Positions 1 through 6,550 are shown, counted from the first letter of the stretch. The stretch: DNA of 9,987 nt from Desulfobacteraceae bacterium 4572_19 (GCA_002084385.1 NBLS01000091.1:1-9987); one strand, 5' to 3'. Program-made: numbers and translations. Notes: generated by a model from the letters alone, not told the origin.

Positions 1-43
1 ATGAGGTGATTGTGCAAATATGAAGTGCTTGTGAAACGATTAC
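1..43 (-). repeat. End of a palindromic MITE-like element abutting guaA
   Basis: Read on the minus strand from 43, the segment begins GTAATCGTTTCACAAGCACT and continues with TCAT and TTTGCA blocks. It matches the end of the elements at 4016-4118 and 5929-6090, which begin GTAAGCGTT(C/T)ACAA with CTCATCTTCGCATAAAC further in. The terminal GTAATCGTT is nearly identical to the right end of the 5929-6090 element. The element continues past the left edge, so its length and other end are unseen. Its first bases contain the TAA that stops guaA. Homology is seen directly; that it is a transposed copy is inferred. Confidence 0.6.
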
Positions 44-1038
44 TCCCATTCGATTGTTCCTGGTGGTTTTGACGTGATATCGTAAACAACTCGATTTACA
101 CCATCAACTTCATTTATTATTCTATTGGAAATGGTGGCAAGAAGCGAATGCGGTAAACGTGCCCAATCTGCTGTCATAGCATCTTTACTGGTTACAGCCC
201 TGATGGCTATGGCATTATCATAGGTTCTTTGATCCCCCATTACACCTACGCTTTTAATTGGAAGTAAAACCGCAAAGGACTGCCAAAGTTCTCTGTAAAA
301 CCCATGTTTTTTTATTTCTTGAAGGAGCAGGTCGTCAGCTTCCCGCAGAACATTTAAACGTTTTTCTGTAATAATACCCATAATTCTGATAGCAAGACCA
401 GGCCCCGGGAAAGGTTGTCTCCATACAAGTTCGTCTGGCAGGCCTATCTCTTCACCGAGTTTTCTAACTTCATCTTTAAACAGGTATTTTAATGGTTCAA
501 TAAGAGAAAGTTTCATATCTTTGGGCAAACCACCAACATTATGGTGTGATTTAATTATAGAGCTTGGACCTCCAAATACTGATTGAGATTCTATAATATC
601 AGGATAGAGTGTACCCTGTGCAAGAAAATCAGTATTTTTTATTTTATGTGCTTCTTCATTAAAAACATCAATAAATATCTTACCGATAATTTTACGTTTT
701 TTTTCAGGATCGGATACATTTGAAAGTGCATTTAAAAATTTATTTTTTGCGTCTATAAAAATAATATTCAAATCCAGATGTTTTGTAAGAAGGGTTTTAA
801 GTTTTAATCCTTCATCTTTTCTTAATAAGCCGTTATCAACAAAAATACAGGTAAGATTTTTTCCTATGGCTTTATGAATAAGAAGAGATGTTACAGATGA
901 ATCAACTCCTCCGCTTAATCCTAATATAACTTTTTTATCCTGAACAGACTCTTTAATTTGTTGTATGGAATCACGGGCAAAAGATCGCATGGTCCATGAT
1001 TTTTTGCAATTCCGGAAGCTTTGTTGCAGAGTCACCAT
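40..1038 (-). CDS. guaA: GMP synthase, C-terminal ATP-pyrophosphatase and dimerisation part (guaA fragment)
   Basis: This is the synthetase half of GMP synthase, which uses ATP and ammonia (normally passed from its glutaminase domain) to convert XMP to GMP in the cytoplasm. The ATP-pyrophosphatase P-loop SGGVDSS follows ILGL, and [43 protein letters not shown] and the terminal PPGTIEWE are all present, so the C-terminal half is complete. True homology starts at about NCKKSWTM; the residues before it (MVTLQQSFR) are the glutaminase sequence read in the wrong frame. The upstream half is the overlapping frame ending at 971. Together the halves give about 459 residues against about 510-525 in the family. 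The stop lies in the end of a repeat element at 1-43. The ATG at 1038 could in principle allow translation as a separate ATPPase subunit, as in two-subunit archaeal enzymes, but I see no strong ribosome binding site there. Confidence 0.93.
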   Translation of the reverse strand: MVTLQQSFRNCKKSWTMRSFARDSIQQIKESVQDKKVILGLSGGVDSSVTSLLIHKAIGKNLTCIFVDNGLLRKDEGLKLKTLLTKHLDLNIIFIDAKNKFLNALSNVSDPEKKRKIIGKIFIDVFNEEAHKIKNTDFLAQGTLYPDIIESQSVFGGPSSIIKSHHNVGGLPKDMKLSLIEPLKYLFKDEVRKLGEEIGLPDELVWRQPFPGPGLAIRIMGIITEKRLNVLREADDLLLQEIKKHGFYRELWQSFAVLLPIKSVGVMGDQRTYDNAIAIRAVTSKDAMTADWARLPHSLLATISNRIINEVDGVNRVVYDITSKPPGTIEWE

Positions 1039-1417
1039 GACTCATCCAACATTGTGTTTTATCTGTAATATCTTTAAAAATATTTTTGCTGTTGTTTATA
1101 TTAAGTTTTGCAAATCCGTATTCTCTTTTGTCGGCTCTTTCGATATAACCTCCAAGGCAATCAACCATAAAATGCATACCATAGCATATTCCAAGAATCG
1201 GAATATCAAGATTAAAGATCTCCTTGTTTACTTTAGGGCTGTTTTCTTCGTAAACACTTAAAGGACCTCCAGAAAGAATTATTCCTTCGGGGTCTAAGGA
1301 CTTTATATATTCAATATTAACTGTTGGTGGATCAATTTGGCAATAGACATCCAACTCTCTTACACGACGAGCTATTAACTGGTTAAACTGGGAACCGAAA
1401 TCAATTATAAGAATCAT
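971..1417 (-). CDS. guaA: GMP synthase, N-terminal class I glutaminase part, truncated (guaA fragment)
   Basis: This is the start of GMP synthase: a class I glutamine amidotransferase domain opening with [21 protein letters not shown]. It has the oxyanion-loop LSGGP (about residues 48-52), the nucleophile in GICYG (Cys78) and the conserved MSHGD. After ATKLPE the frame runs into foreign sequence ([12 protein letters not shown]) and stops. The next roughly 50 residues of the family, which include the FHPEV-type motif carrying the catalytic His and Glu, are absent from both frames. The domain as read could not complete its Cys-His-Glu triad. An AGG about 10 bases upstream of the ATG is the likely ribosome binding site. 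Efp is divergently transcribed 215 bp away. Confidence 0.9.
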   Translation of the reverse strand: MILIIDFGSQFNQLIARRVRELDVYCQIDPPTVNIEYIKSLDPEGIILSGGPLSVYEENSPKVNKEIFNLDIPILGICYGMHFMVDCLGGYIERADKREYGFAKLNINNSKNIFKDITDKTQCWMSHGDSATKLPELQKIMDHAIFCP

Positions 1418-1483
1418 AATTTTACCTAAGATTTTAAGATTTTAAAAATATCATAACAACATCACCGCTTATTTTTATAGACT

Positions 1484-1542
1484 GTCATAGAAATAATTTC
1501 ACTTTGCAGGCGAATGGCCGTTCGCCCTATTTTTCTATGGAC
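1484..1542. repeat. 59-bp imperfect palindrome with GGCGAA core
   Basis: The outer arms are GTCATAGAAATA (1484-1495) and CTATTTTTCTATGGAC (1527-1542), which are near-complementary. The core at 1509-1526, GGCGAATGGCCGTTCGCC, forms a 6-bp GC-rich stem. The core is much richer in GC than its surroundings. It lies between divergent guaA and efp, so it is not an obvious terminator for either gene. It may be a small REP/MITE-type element or a regulatory palindrome. Confidence 0.6.
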
Positions 1543-1564
1543 ATTCATGTAAATATGTTATAAA
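1538..1564 (+). promoter_or_regulatory. Candidate efp promoter
   Basis: TGGACA (1538-1543) and TATAAA (1559-1564) each match five of six bases of the sigma-70 boxes. The spacer is 15 bp, shorter than the preferred 17. The initiation site would fall at about 1571, inside the hairpin at 1566-1606. The -35 box overlaps the end of the neighbouring palindrome. Weak evidence in AT-rich DNA. Confidence 0.3.
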
Positions 1565-1565
1565 C

Positions 1566-1606
1566 GTCCACAAACAACTTATCTTGTGCAGATGTTATTT
1601 GTGGAC
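1566..1606 (+). promoter_or_regulatory. Hairpin upstream of efp
   Basis: GTCCACAAA at 1566-1574 is exactly complementary to TTTGTGGAC at 1598-1606. The inner sequence can extend the stem imperfectly (CAAC..ATC against GAT.GTTA). The hairpin ends about 15 bases before the GGAG of efp. It could be a 5' untranslated-region structure or an operator. No T-run follows, so it is unlikely to be a terminator on this strand. Confidence 0.45.
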
Positions 1607-1632
1607 AAGGTACAAAAAAAAGGAGATAGTAA

Positions 1633-2199
1633 ATGTTAGATTGCAGTGATTTAAGGAAGGGTAAAAAAATTGCCATAGATAATGAGCCTCATGTAATAAC
1701 ACAGTTTCAGTTCGTAAAACCGGGTAAGGGGCAGGCTTTATATAAATGCCGATTAAAAAATATGCTAACAGGTTCTCAATTTGACAGAACCTTTAGATCT
1801 GGAGATAAATTTAACGAGGCAAATCTTGAAGAACATGCAATGGAGTATTTATATCGTGAAGGTGATAGCTATTGTTTTATGAATACATCTACTTATGAAC
1901 AGGAATTTCTTGTACAAACTCAGGTGGAAGATGCTGTTGATCTCCTTAAAGAAAATACAATATGTGATGTATTAATGTTTGATGGGAAGCCTATAGCTTT
2001 ATCGTTACCAAACTTTATAGAACTTGAAGTTATAAAGGCCGATCCATGGATAAAAGGCGATACCGCCACAGGTTCCACAAAGCCTGCCGTATTAGAGACA
2101 GGTTTTGAAGCCCAAGTGCCACCGTTTATAAGTGTTGGAGAAGTTATACGAATTGATACGAGAACAAAGGCGTATGTTGAAAGGGTAAAAAACAAGTAA
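1633..2199 (+). CDS. efp: Translation elongation factor P
   Basis: EF-P binds between the P and E sites of stalled ribosomes and speeds peptide-bond formation at polyproline stretches. The protein has 188 residues, the normal family length, and is intact. The N-terminal KOW-like domain carries the loop KPGKGQA; Lys32 there is at the position that is beta-lysylated by EpmA in E. coli (Lys34), although this window shows no modification enzyme. Two OB-fold domains follow, with DLLKENT, VELEV-like FIELEVIKADP and the C-terminal signature GSTKPAVLETG...VPPFI..GE.I.IDTRT. The ATG at 1633 is preceded by GGAGATAGTAA, a good ribosome binding site. It is divergent from guaA and followed by an inverted-repeat element, so it is probably monocistronic. 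Confidence 0.97.
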   Translation: MLDCSDLRKGKKIAIDNEPHVITQFQFVKPGKGQALYKCRLKNMLTGSQFDRTFRSGDKFNEANLEEHAMEYLYREGDSYCFMNTSTYEQEFLVQTQVEDAVDLLKENTICDVLMFDGKPIALSLPNFIELEVIKADPWIKGDTATGSTKPAVLETGFEAQVPPFISVGEVIRIDTRTKAYVERVKNK

Positions 2200-2257
2200 A
2201 TGCATATAGCATTCTTGCCCAACATTAGCTACCTTTGCCACGAAATTTAAATAGTGG

Positions 2258-2391
2258 CTGACCGAAAACCCCTCTTTTCACCAATTTCTGCATTAGGTAA
2301 AAATTTTAATCCTCAAAATACTCAATGTATTCTTGCTGTCAAATTTTTACCTTATCTTAAACTTGAAGAAAATAGGAGTTCTCGGTCAGGC
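2258..2391. repeat. 134-bp inverted-repeat (MITE-like) element
   Basis: The ends CTGACCGAAAACCCCT (2258-2273) and the complement of AGGAGTTCTCGGTCAGG (2374-2390) match, and a second matched pair lies inside: AGGTAAAAATTTT (2294-2306) against AAATTTTTACCTT (2341-2353). The arms together cover about 50 bp each with small mismatches. The central loop contains CTCAAAATACTCAATGTATT. No reading frame is present. It occupies the gap between the converging efp and UVR-domain genes, where it could also act as a bidirectional terminator. No clear flanking duplication was found. Confidence 0.6.
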
Positions 2392-2409
2392 TAAGGGCTC
2401 ACAAAAAAA
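2392..2409. repeat. 18-bp block shared with the 5724-5907 repeat
   Basis: TAAGGGCTCACAAAAAAA is the exact reverse complement of 5842-5859 inside the larger repeat between dnaB and rplI, and resembles 2947-2961 at the acyltransferase 3' end. It lies just past the right end of the 2258-2391 inverted repeat. It is probably a remnant of the same repeat family. Confidence 0.5.
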
Positions 2410-2424
2410 CCTAAATATGATACT

Positions 2425-2844
2425 CTATTTATTCAATTCATCTTTTATTGAAATTGCGAATTCATAATCTTTATCTTGAATTGCTACTTTAAGTTTATGA
2501 GTAAGTACTTCTTTTTCACTCATTGAATTTAATAGTTCTTCTTTTTGCTTTTGTAAATCTGCGATAATATGTTTTGCCATTGTAATTGATTTGGATGGTG
2601 TGAAAGCGACAGCAGCGAGTGCGTCATCAAATTTTGATAAATCTGTTTCTTCGCAGTTCTTTAAGATATCTTCCAATTGTTTTATTATTTCATTAGCCTT
2701 TTCTATCTCTTTATCTATTCTTGAAACATCATTTAACTTCGGTGTTAGGGCAATAAAACAGTCAGCACATAAGCAGTCCATTTTATTATCAAAATAGGTG
2801 TTAATTAATATTTCCGATTCAGTGTCGCATTTTGTGCACTTCAT
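2425..2844 (-). CDS. Small CxxC zinc-ribbon protein with C-terminal UVR domain
   Basis: A 139-residue cytoplasmic protein of unassigned function. It begins MKCTKC (CxxC at residues 3-6), with a second cysteine group at 24-29 (CLCADC), which together look like a zinc ribbon. A predicted helical stretch follows (DKEIEKANEIIKQLEDIL). The last 30 or so residues, LTHKLKVAIQDKDYEFAISIKDEL, fit the UVR (UvrB/UvrC) motif that mediates protein contacts in UvrB-UvrC and in McsA-like proteins. The start was chosen at 2844 because GGAGG at 2850-2854 lies 5 bases before that ATG. A longer frame to 2874 exists but its extra codons cover the ribosome binding site and run into a palindromic repeat. McsA-like clpC-regulator function would need a partner kinase, which is not here. 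Confidence 0.75.
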   Translation of the reverse strand: MKCTKCDTESEILINTYFDNKMDCLCADCFIALTPKLNDVSRIDKEIEKANEIIKQLEDILKNCEETDLSKFDDALAAVAFTPSKSITMAKHIIADLQKQKEELLNSMSEKEVLTHKLKVAIQDKDYEFAISIKDELNK

Positions 2845-2847
2845 AAA

Positions 2848-2854
2848 TTCCTCC
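2848..2854 (-). promoter_or_regulatory. Ribosome binding site that sets the UVR-protein start
   Basis: On the minus strand GGAGGAATTTATG places a full Shine-Dalgarno sequence just upstream of the ATG at 2844, ruling in the shorter form of the protein. Confidence 0.8.
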
Positions 2855-2860
2855 ATAGAT

Positions 2861-2961
2861 ATGTGAAAGCTCAAAATACGATAGTATTCCTACGCTTTCA
2901 CAACGTAACCCAATCAGGCATCTCAACATCCAAGAAATACAATTTATTTTTTTGCGAACCC
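2861..2961. repeat. Partial copy of the 5724-5907 composite repeat
   Basis: 2861-2906 is a palindrome, ATGTGAAAGC ... GCTTTCACAACGT, enclosing CTCAAAATACGATAG. It matches the reverse complement of 5724-5772 over nearly its whole length. The following sequence (CCAATCAGGCAT ... AAGAAATACA ... TTATTTTTTTGCGAACCC) matches 5775-5856 (CCAATTAGACAT ... AAGAAGTACA ... TTATTTTTTTGTGAGCCC), but with only one copy of the 30-bp unit. The repeat then ends inside the acyltransferase gene and contributes its last codons and stop. Confidence 0.65.
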
Positions 2962-3969
2962 ATAGGTTAGTTTTTTTAAAAATGTAAACCTTCCATTACG
3001 AAACCATGCTATAAGCGGTTTTTCAATTATTATATGAAAGATAATGGAGATAAATATACAAAAACCAAAAATAAAAAAATAAGAAAAAATGGCTCCGGCA
3101 TATCCATACTCATTAACTTTTAAAAAAATTAACAGTTTACATAAAATACTTATTAACGGATAGTGAATAAGATATAAAGCATATGATGAGTCTCCTAATA
3201 ATTGAATAAATTTTTGACCACCGATTATAAAACCTCTATTTTCAAATTGTGCAAGACCTAAAATTAAAAAACTACTTGCTACCCCATAAAATATTGTTAT
3301 TTTATCACCTAATATATTTTCAATTAGAAAATAACTAATAATAGTAAAAATTAAAATTAGAACACCGATGCTCAGATATAAAGCAGGTTTATTGAAGGCT
3401 GTTTTTTTAGATGATAGGATTAACGAAACCATCATGCCCATAAAGAAAAGAATTATATAATAATTTGTAATAAATGATAAAGGAAAAGAGATAGCAGAAT
3501 TGTTAGATAGGTAAATACTGAAAAATAATAAGATGGTTCCAGACATGATGCCTATCCATTTATTTAAAATTAAAAGTGTAAAAAATAGATAAAATAACAT
3601 TTCATATTGTAAAGTCCATGCAACACCAATAACAGGTGCACCGGTTCCCCATCCATAAATTATGTCTTTATCTTGTGGAATAAGAAATAATGCTTTAATT
3701 AGAGTCCATAAATCATGGGGGACAGTGTCGTATAGTGCAGTATCTATGATTGCAAGAAGAAAAACAGATAAAAATATTATCCAGTATGTTGGATATATTC
3801 GAGTTATCCTTTTTTTAATATAATTAAATATTTTTTTTGGTTGATTAATATCATTTTTATGTACATGAAAAATAATAAAGCCACTAAGAACAAAGAAAAA
3901 CTCAATTCCGCCTCCAAACGAAAATGGAATAGAAAATTCTTGTATTGCAAAATATTTTTTTATTGCCAT
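2944..3969 (-). CDS. Acyltransferase family 3 membrane protein, 5'-truncated (probable pseudogene)
   Basis: An integral membrane O-acyltransferase of the acyltransferase-3 (OafA/OatA-like) family, which transfers acyl groups to surface glycans. The part from the ATG at 3969 is 341 residues with about nine or ten hydrophobic segments and the family motif FFFVLSGFIIF near residues 25-35. The frame stays open upstream to 4029 and there encodes RGIAAILVVLLHLG, the conserved N-terminal motif with the Arg and His needed for catalysis. That sequence has no ATG in frame: a TAA at 4030-4032, inside a palindromic element, closes it. The gene therefore appears to have lost its first residues to that element, and the internal ATG start would omit the catalytic His. 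The last five codons and the stop fall within another repeat. It stands alone, so the substrate cannot be deduced. Confidence 0.8.
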   Translation of the reverse strand: MAIKKYFAIQEFSIPFSFGGGIEFFFVLSGFIIFHVHKNDINQPKKIFNYIKKRITRIYPTYWIIFLSVFLLAIIDTALYDTVPHDLWTLIKALFLIPQDKDIIYGWGTGAPVIGVAWTLQYEMLFYLFFTLLILNKWIGIMSGTILLFFSIYLSNNSAISFPLSFITNYYIILFFMGMMVSLILSSKKTAFNKPALYLSIGVLILIFTIISYFLIENILGDKITIFYGVASSFLILGLAQFENRGFIIGGQKFIQLLGDSSYALYLIHYPLISILCKLLIFLKVNEYGYAGAIFSYFFIFGFCIFISIIFHIIIEKPLIAWFRNGRFTFLKKLTYGFAKK

Positions 3970-4015
3970 GGCATTTCCAAGGTGTAGTAAAACTACAAGT
4001 ATTGCGGCAATGCCT

Positions 4016-4118
4016 CGTTCACAAATGCCTTATATTCGCATAAACAGCTTGGCATATAATAGTTGTCCTATATATGACAAGCTGTTTATGCGAAGATGAG
4101 GTGCTTGTGAACGCTTAC
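4016..4118 (-). repeat. Palindromic MITE-like element truncating the acyltransferase
   Basis: The arms CGCATAAACAGCTTG (4038-4052) and CAAGCTGTTTATGCG (4078-4092) are exactly complementary and the pairing extends outward with mismatches to CGTTCAC at 4016 and GTGAACGCTTAC ending at 4118. On the minus strand it aligns almost base for base with 5929-6042. Unlike that copy it lacks the final CTTAC and the 48-bp tail at one end, where it joins the acyltransferase reading frame (codon CGA of RGIAA at 4017-4015). No clean target duplication is visible. Confidence 0.75.
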
Positions 4119-4160
4119 GTCTTTTCGTATCATACAGATAGTAATATTGTATTAATTTTT

Positions 4161-4241
4161 TATATGAAAGTTCTTGAAAAAGCTGTATTATAAAGACTTT
4201 CATTTTTTGTTATGGCGTATTAATTACCATGACAAGTTATA
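4161..4241 (+). repeat. Single copy of the TATATGAAAG repeat unit
   Basis: The unit reads TATATGAAAGT, a variable stretch, AAAGACTTTCATTTTTTG, TTATGGCGTATTA and then ACCATGACAAGTTATA. TATGAAAGT and ACTTTCAT can pair. The same order of blocks recurs at 6620-6716 and 7697-7955. It fills the space between the palindromic element and the dnaB stop, so the 300 bp between the acyltransferase and dnaB holds only repeats. Confidence 0.65.
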
Positions 4242-4269
4242 CTAAAAACTGTCTGTTTGTAAATGATTA

Positions 4270-5642
4270 TTAATTTTCACTATATTCAGGATACTCACCA
4301 TGGGCAAGCTCTTCAAATCTGGTATATTTACCAATAAATGACATAAATGCAGTTCCTGTAGCACCATTTCTATTTTTTGACAGAATAATTTCGGCTTTTC
4401 CCTTGTTGGGATTTGATTCTTCCTTGTTATATACTTCGTCCCTGTAAATAAAGGCAACAATATCTGCGTCCTGCTCTAATGAGCCGGATTCCCTTAAATC
4501 GGAAAGCATTGGCCTTTTTTCTGCCCTTTGTTCCAACATGCGGTTAAGCTGGGAAAGAGCAATAATCGGTATATTTAACTCTTTGGCAAGACCTTTTAGA
4601 GATCGTGACATTTCAGCTATTTCAAGATCTCTTCTATCTTGCCTGGTACTTGTTTTCATAAGTTGAATATAATCTATAATAATCAGCCCAAGGTCACTTT
4701 CCATTTTTAGTCGCCTTGCCTTAGCACGAATTTCCATAGTGGAAATATTAAATGTATCATCAATAAATATGGGTGACTGATCAAGGACACCTGCAGCGTT
4801 GGTAATATTTGCCCAGTCATCGTTGGTTGTAAATCCACTTTTAAGTCTTGCGGAATCTACCCTCGCCTCTGATGTAAGAAGACGCATGGAGAGTTGCTCC
4901 TTGGACATTTCAAGAGAGAATAGGGCAACCGGAATATTAGCATCAACAGCAACATTTCTTGCAAGATTCAGAGCAAATGCTGTTTTTCCCATACTTGGTC
5001 GGGCTGCAATAATTATAAGATCCGAATTTTGAAATCCGGATGTAAGTTTATTAAGATTTTTATAGCCGGTTGGAATACCTGTAATACCGGTTTCATTACC
5101 CTTGGCTTTTTCGAGGGTATCAATATTTTTATCAATAAGTTCACCAATGGAGGAAAATGAAGATTTTACTTTACTGTCTGCAACTTCAAAAACTGCGTTT
5201 TCAGCAAAGTCGATAATACTTTCAACATCCCCACCTTCTTCAAAACAACGCTGAACAATTGAATTAGCTTTAAGAATCAGTTTTCTAAGAGAAGATTTAT
5301 CCCTGATAATTTTTGCATAATGTTCTGCATTTGACGGTAGCGGTGCGGTATCATATATCTTTGAAAGATATGTAGCTCCCCCAATTTCTTCTAACTGTCC
5401 TTTTTGTTTCAGTTCGTTTGTTAGGGTAATAAGGTCGATCGGTTCACTTTTGGTAAATAAAGAAGTTATGGATTTGTAAATTATTTGATGTTTTGTAACG
5501 TAAAAATCATCCGGTGCAAGAATTTCTACAACATCAAGAAGTGTAGAATTATCAAGAAGTATCGCACTGATTATTGACTCTTCAGCTTCAATATTTCTTG
5601 GTTTACAGTCGGGTCGTTAACTTTGTTTATTTGGTTTGTCAT
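4270..5642 (-). CDS. dnaB: Replicative DNA helicase DnaB, frameshifted near the 5' end
   Basis: DnaB is the hexameric 5'-3' helicase of the replication fork. Starting at the ATG at 5642 the frame reads MTNQINKVNDPTV, and after about 5602-5604 the family sequence continues one frame over as PRNIEAEESIISAILLD. One missing base, probably in the AAA run, restores a 457-residue protein, the usual length. The N-terminal domain (about 15-115) is followed by a linker and the RecA-like domain with Walker A RPSMGKTA (about 215-222), SLEMS, Walker B LIIIDYIQLM (about 320-329), ALSQLNR and LRESGSLEQDADIVAFIYRDE. Read literally, the downstream frame has no plausible start before the Met at 4992, which would leave only the ATPase domain. 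A sequencing error is the simplest explanation. rplI lies 457 bp upstream, an unusually wide gap for this operon. Confidence 0.92.
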
Positions 5643-5723
5643 GGATTATTCAAGATGTTTTGCTTATGGTTCAGAAAAAAATAAATTATATTTATTGAGT
5701 GTTGAGAGCCAGAGATTGGGTTG

Positions 5724-5907
5724 CATTGTGAAAGTGTAGAAACACTATCGTATTTTGAGCTTTTACAACATGATCCAATTAGACATAACAGCGTTTAAGA
5801 AGTACCAATTAGACATAACAGCGTTTAAGAAGTACAAGTTATTTTTTTGTGAGCCCTTATGTTGTGAAAACTTAAAATATCACAATATTTTTATGCTTTC
5901 ACAACAT
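5724..5907. repeat. Composite palindromic repeat between dnaB and rplI
   Basis: Two related palindromes, 5724-5772 (CATTGTGAAAG ... CTTTTACAACATG) and 5859-5907 (ATGTTGTGAAAA ... GCTTTCACAACAT), flank a middle section that ends TTATTTTTTTGTGAGCCC. The outer ends are inverted copies of each other (ATTGTGAAAG and CTTTCACAACAT). The middle section contains an exact 30-bp tandem duplication. A partial copy lies at 2861-2961. No reading frame is present. With the element at 5929-6090 it accounts for nearly all of the gap 5643-6099. Confidence 0.65.
5775..5834. repeat. Exact 30-bp tandem duplication
   Basis: Two identical copies of a 30-bp unit, 5775-5804 and 5805-5834, each beginning CCAATTAGACATAACAGC and ending AAGAAGTA. 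The related repeat at 2861-2961 has a single diverged copy, so the duplication here is recent. Confidence 0.9.
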
Positions 5908-5920
5908 AATTATTTTTTTA

Positions 5921-6098
5921 AGTAAATCGTAAGCGTTTACAATACCTCATCTTCGCATAAACAGCTCGTCATGTATATATAGGACACCTAAATTTATATG
6001 AGAAGCTGTTTATGCGAATATAAGATACTTGTGAACGCTTACAAATGTGAGATTACCGAAAAATCACATTTCTTGTTCGTGAACGATTACAGTAAATC
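5921..6098. mobile_element. MITE-like element (5929-6090) with 8-bp target duplication
   Basis: The 162-bp element lies between direct repeats AGTAAATC at 5921-5928 and 6091-6098. Its ends, GTAAGCGTTTAC on the left and GTAATCGTTCAC read inward from the right, agree at 10 of 12 bases. 5929-6042 is itself a large palindrome: GTAAGCGTTTACAA ... CGCATAAACAGCT against AGCTGTTTATGCG ... CTTGTGAACGCTTAC. A 48-bp tail follows with its own hairpin (AAATGTGA/TCACATTT). It has no gene, so a transposase would have to act in trans. Families such as IS66, IS256, ISL3 and IS1595 make 8-bp duplications. The right target copy starts two bases from the rplI stop codon. Confidence 0.75.
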
Positions 6099-6099
6099 T

Positions 6100-6543
6100 T
6101 TATTCTGCAACAACTACTACTTTAATTTCAGGTTCTACATCCTTGTAAAGACGAATTGGCACCATATATTCACCAATTTCTTTAATTGGCTCTGCAAGAA
6201 GAAGCATCCTTTTTTCAATTTTTACATCCTGATTAGAGAGTGCATCAAGAATATCGCTTTCGGTAATGGAACCATAAAGTTTGATTTCTTCATAAACCTT
6301 GGCAGAGATTGTACATTTAACTTTTTCAAGTCTTTTTGCCATTTGACTTGCAAACTCTTTCTCTTTTGCTATTTGAAGATCAAACTTTGCTTTTTCATGT
6401 TCTAATACTTTTCGATTTTGCGGTGTGGCTTCCATAGCTTTTTTTTGTGGTAGAAGATAGTTTCTGGCATAGCCATCAGCTACATTACACTCGGTACCAA
6501 TTATTCCAAGTGTATCAATTGTTTCTTTAAGTATTACTTTCAT
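6100..6543 (-). CDS. rplI: Large ribosomal subunit protein bL9
   Basis: bL9 binds 23S rRNA near the L1 stalk and helps maintain reading-frame fidelity. The protein has 147 residues, the family's usual size. The N-terminal domain reads MKVILKETIDTLGIIGTECNVADGYARNYLLPQKKAM, with the diagnostic DGYARNYL-P block. A long charged helix (about 45-80) connects it to the C-terminal domain with KLYGSIT and IKEIGEY-VPI. The start at 6543 was chosen because TGGAGGT lies 8 bases upstream; a frame open to 6558 would include that site. It sits between the yybS-like gene and dnaB as in related operons. The MITE-like element begins just after its stop codon. Confidence 0.96.
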   Translation of the reverse strand: MKVILKETIDTLGIIGTECNVADGYARNYLLPQKKAMEATPQNRKVLEHEKAKFDLQIAKEKEFASQMAKRLEKVKCTISAKVYEEIKLYGSITESDILDALSNQDVKIEKRMLLLAEPIKEIGEYMVPIRLYKDVEPEIKVVVVAE

Positions 6544-6550
6544 ATATTTT

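Noticed and set aside
965..1261. Plus-strand reading frame of 98 codons opposite guaA
   Set aside because: It lies antisense to clear guaA coding sequence, has no ribosome binding site and no recognisable domain.
1920..2225. Minus-strand reading frame opposite efp
   Set aside because: Shadow of the efp coding frame with no independent support.
2845..2874. Longer N-terminus for the UVR-domain protein
   Set aside because: It would translate the GGAGG ribosome binding site and part of a palindromic repeat; the ATG at 2844 is well placed.
5590..5642. Programmed frameshifting in dnaB
   Set aside because: No slippery heptamer or downstream structure was seen, and dnaB is not known to use frameshifting; a one-base error is simpler.
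5724..6098. Possible CRISPR array
   Set aside because: The repeats are palindromic, of different kinds and not separated by regular unique spacers.
5998..6405. Plus-strand reading frame of 135 codons across the MITE and rplI
   Set aside because: Antisense to rplI and rich in Phe, Cys and Asn as expected of a shadow frame.
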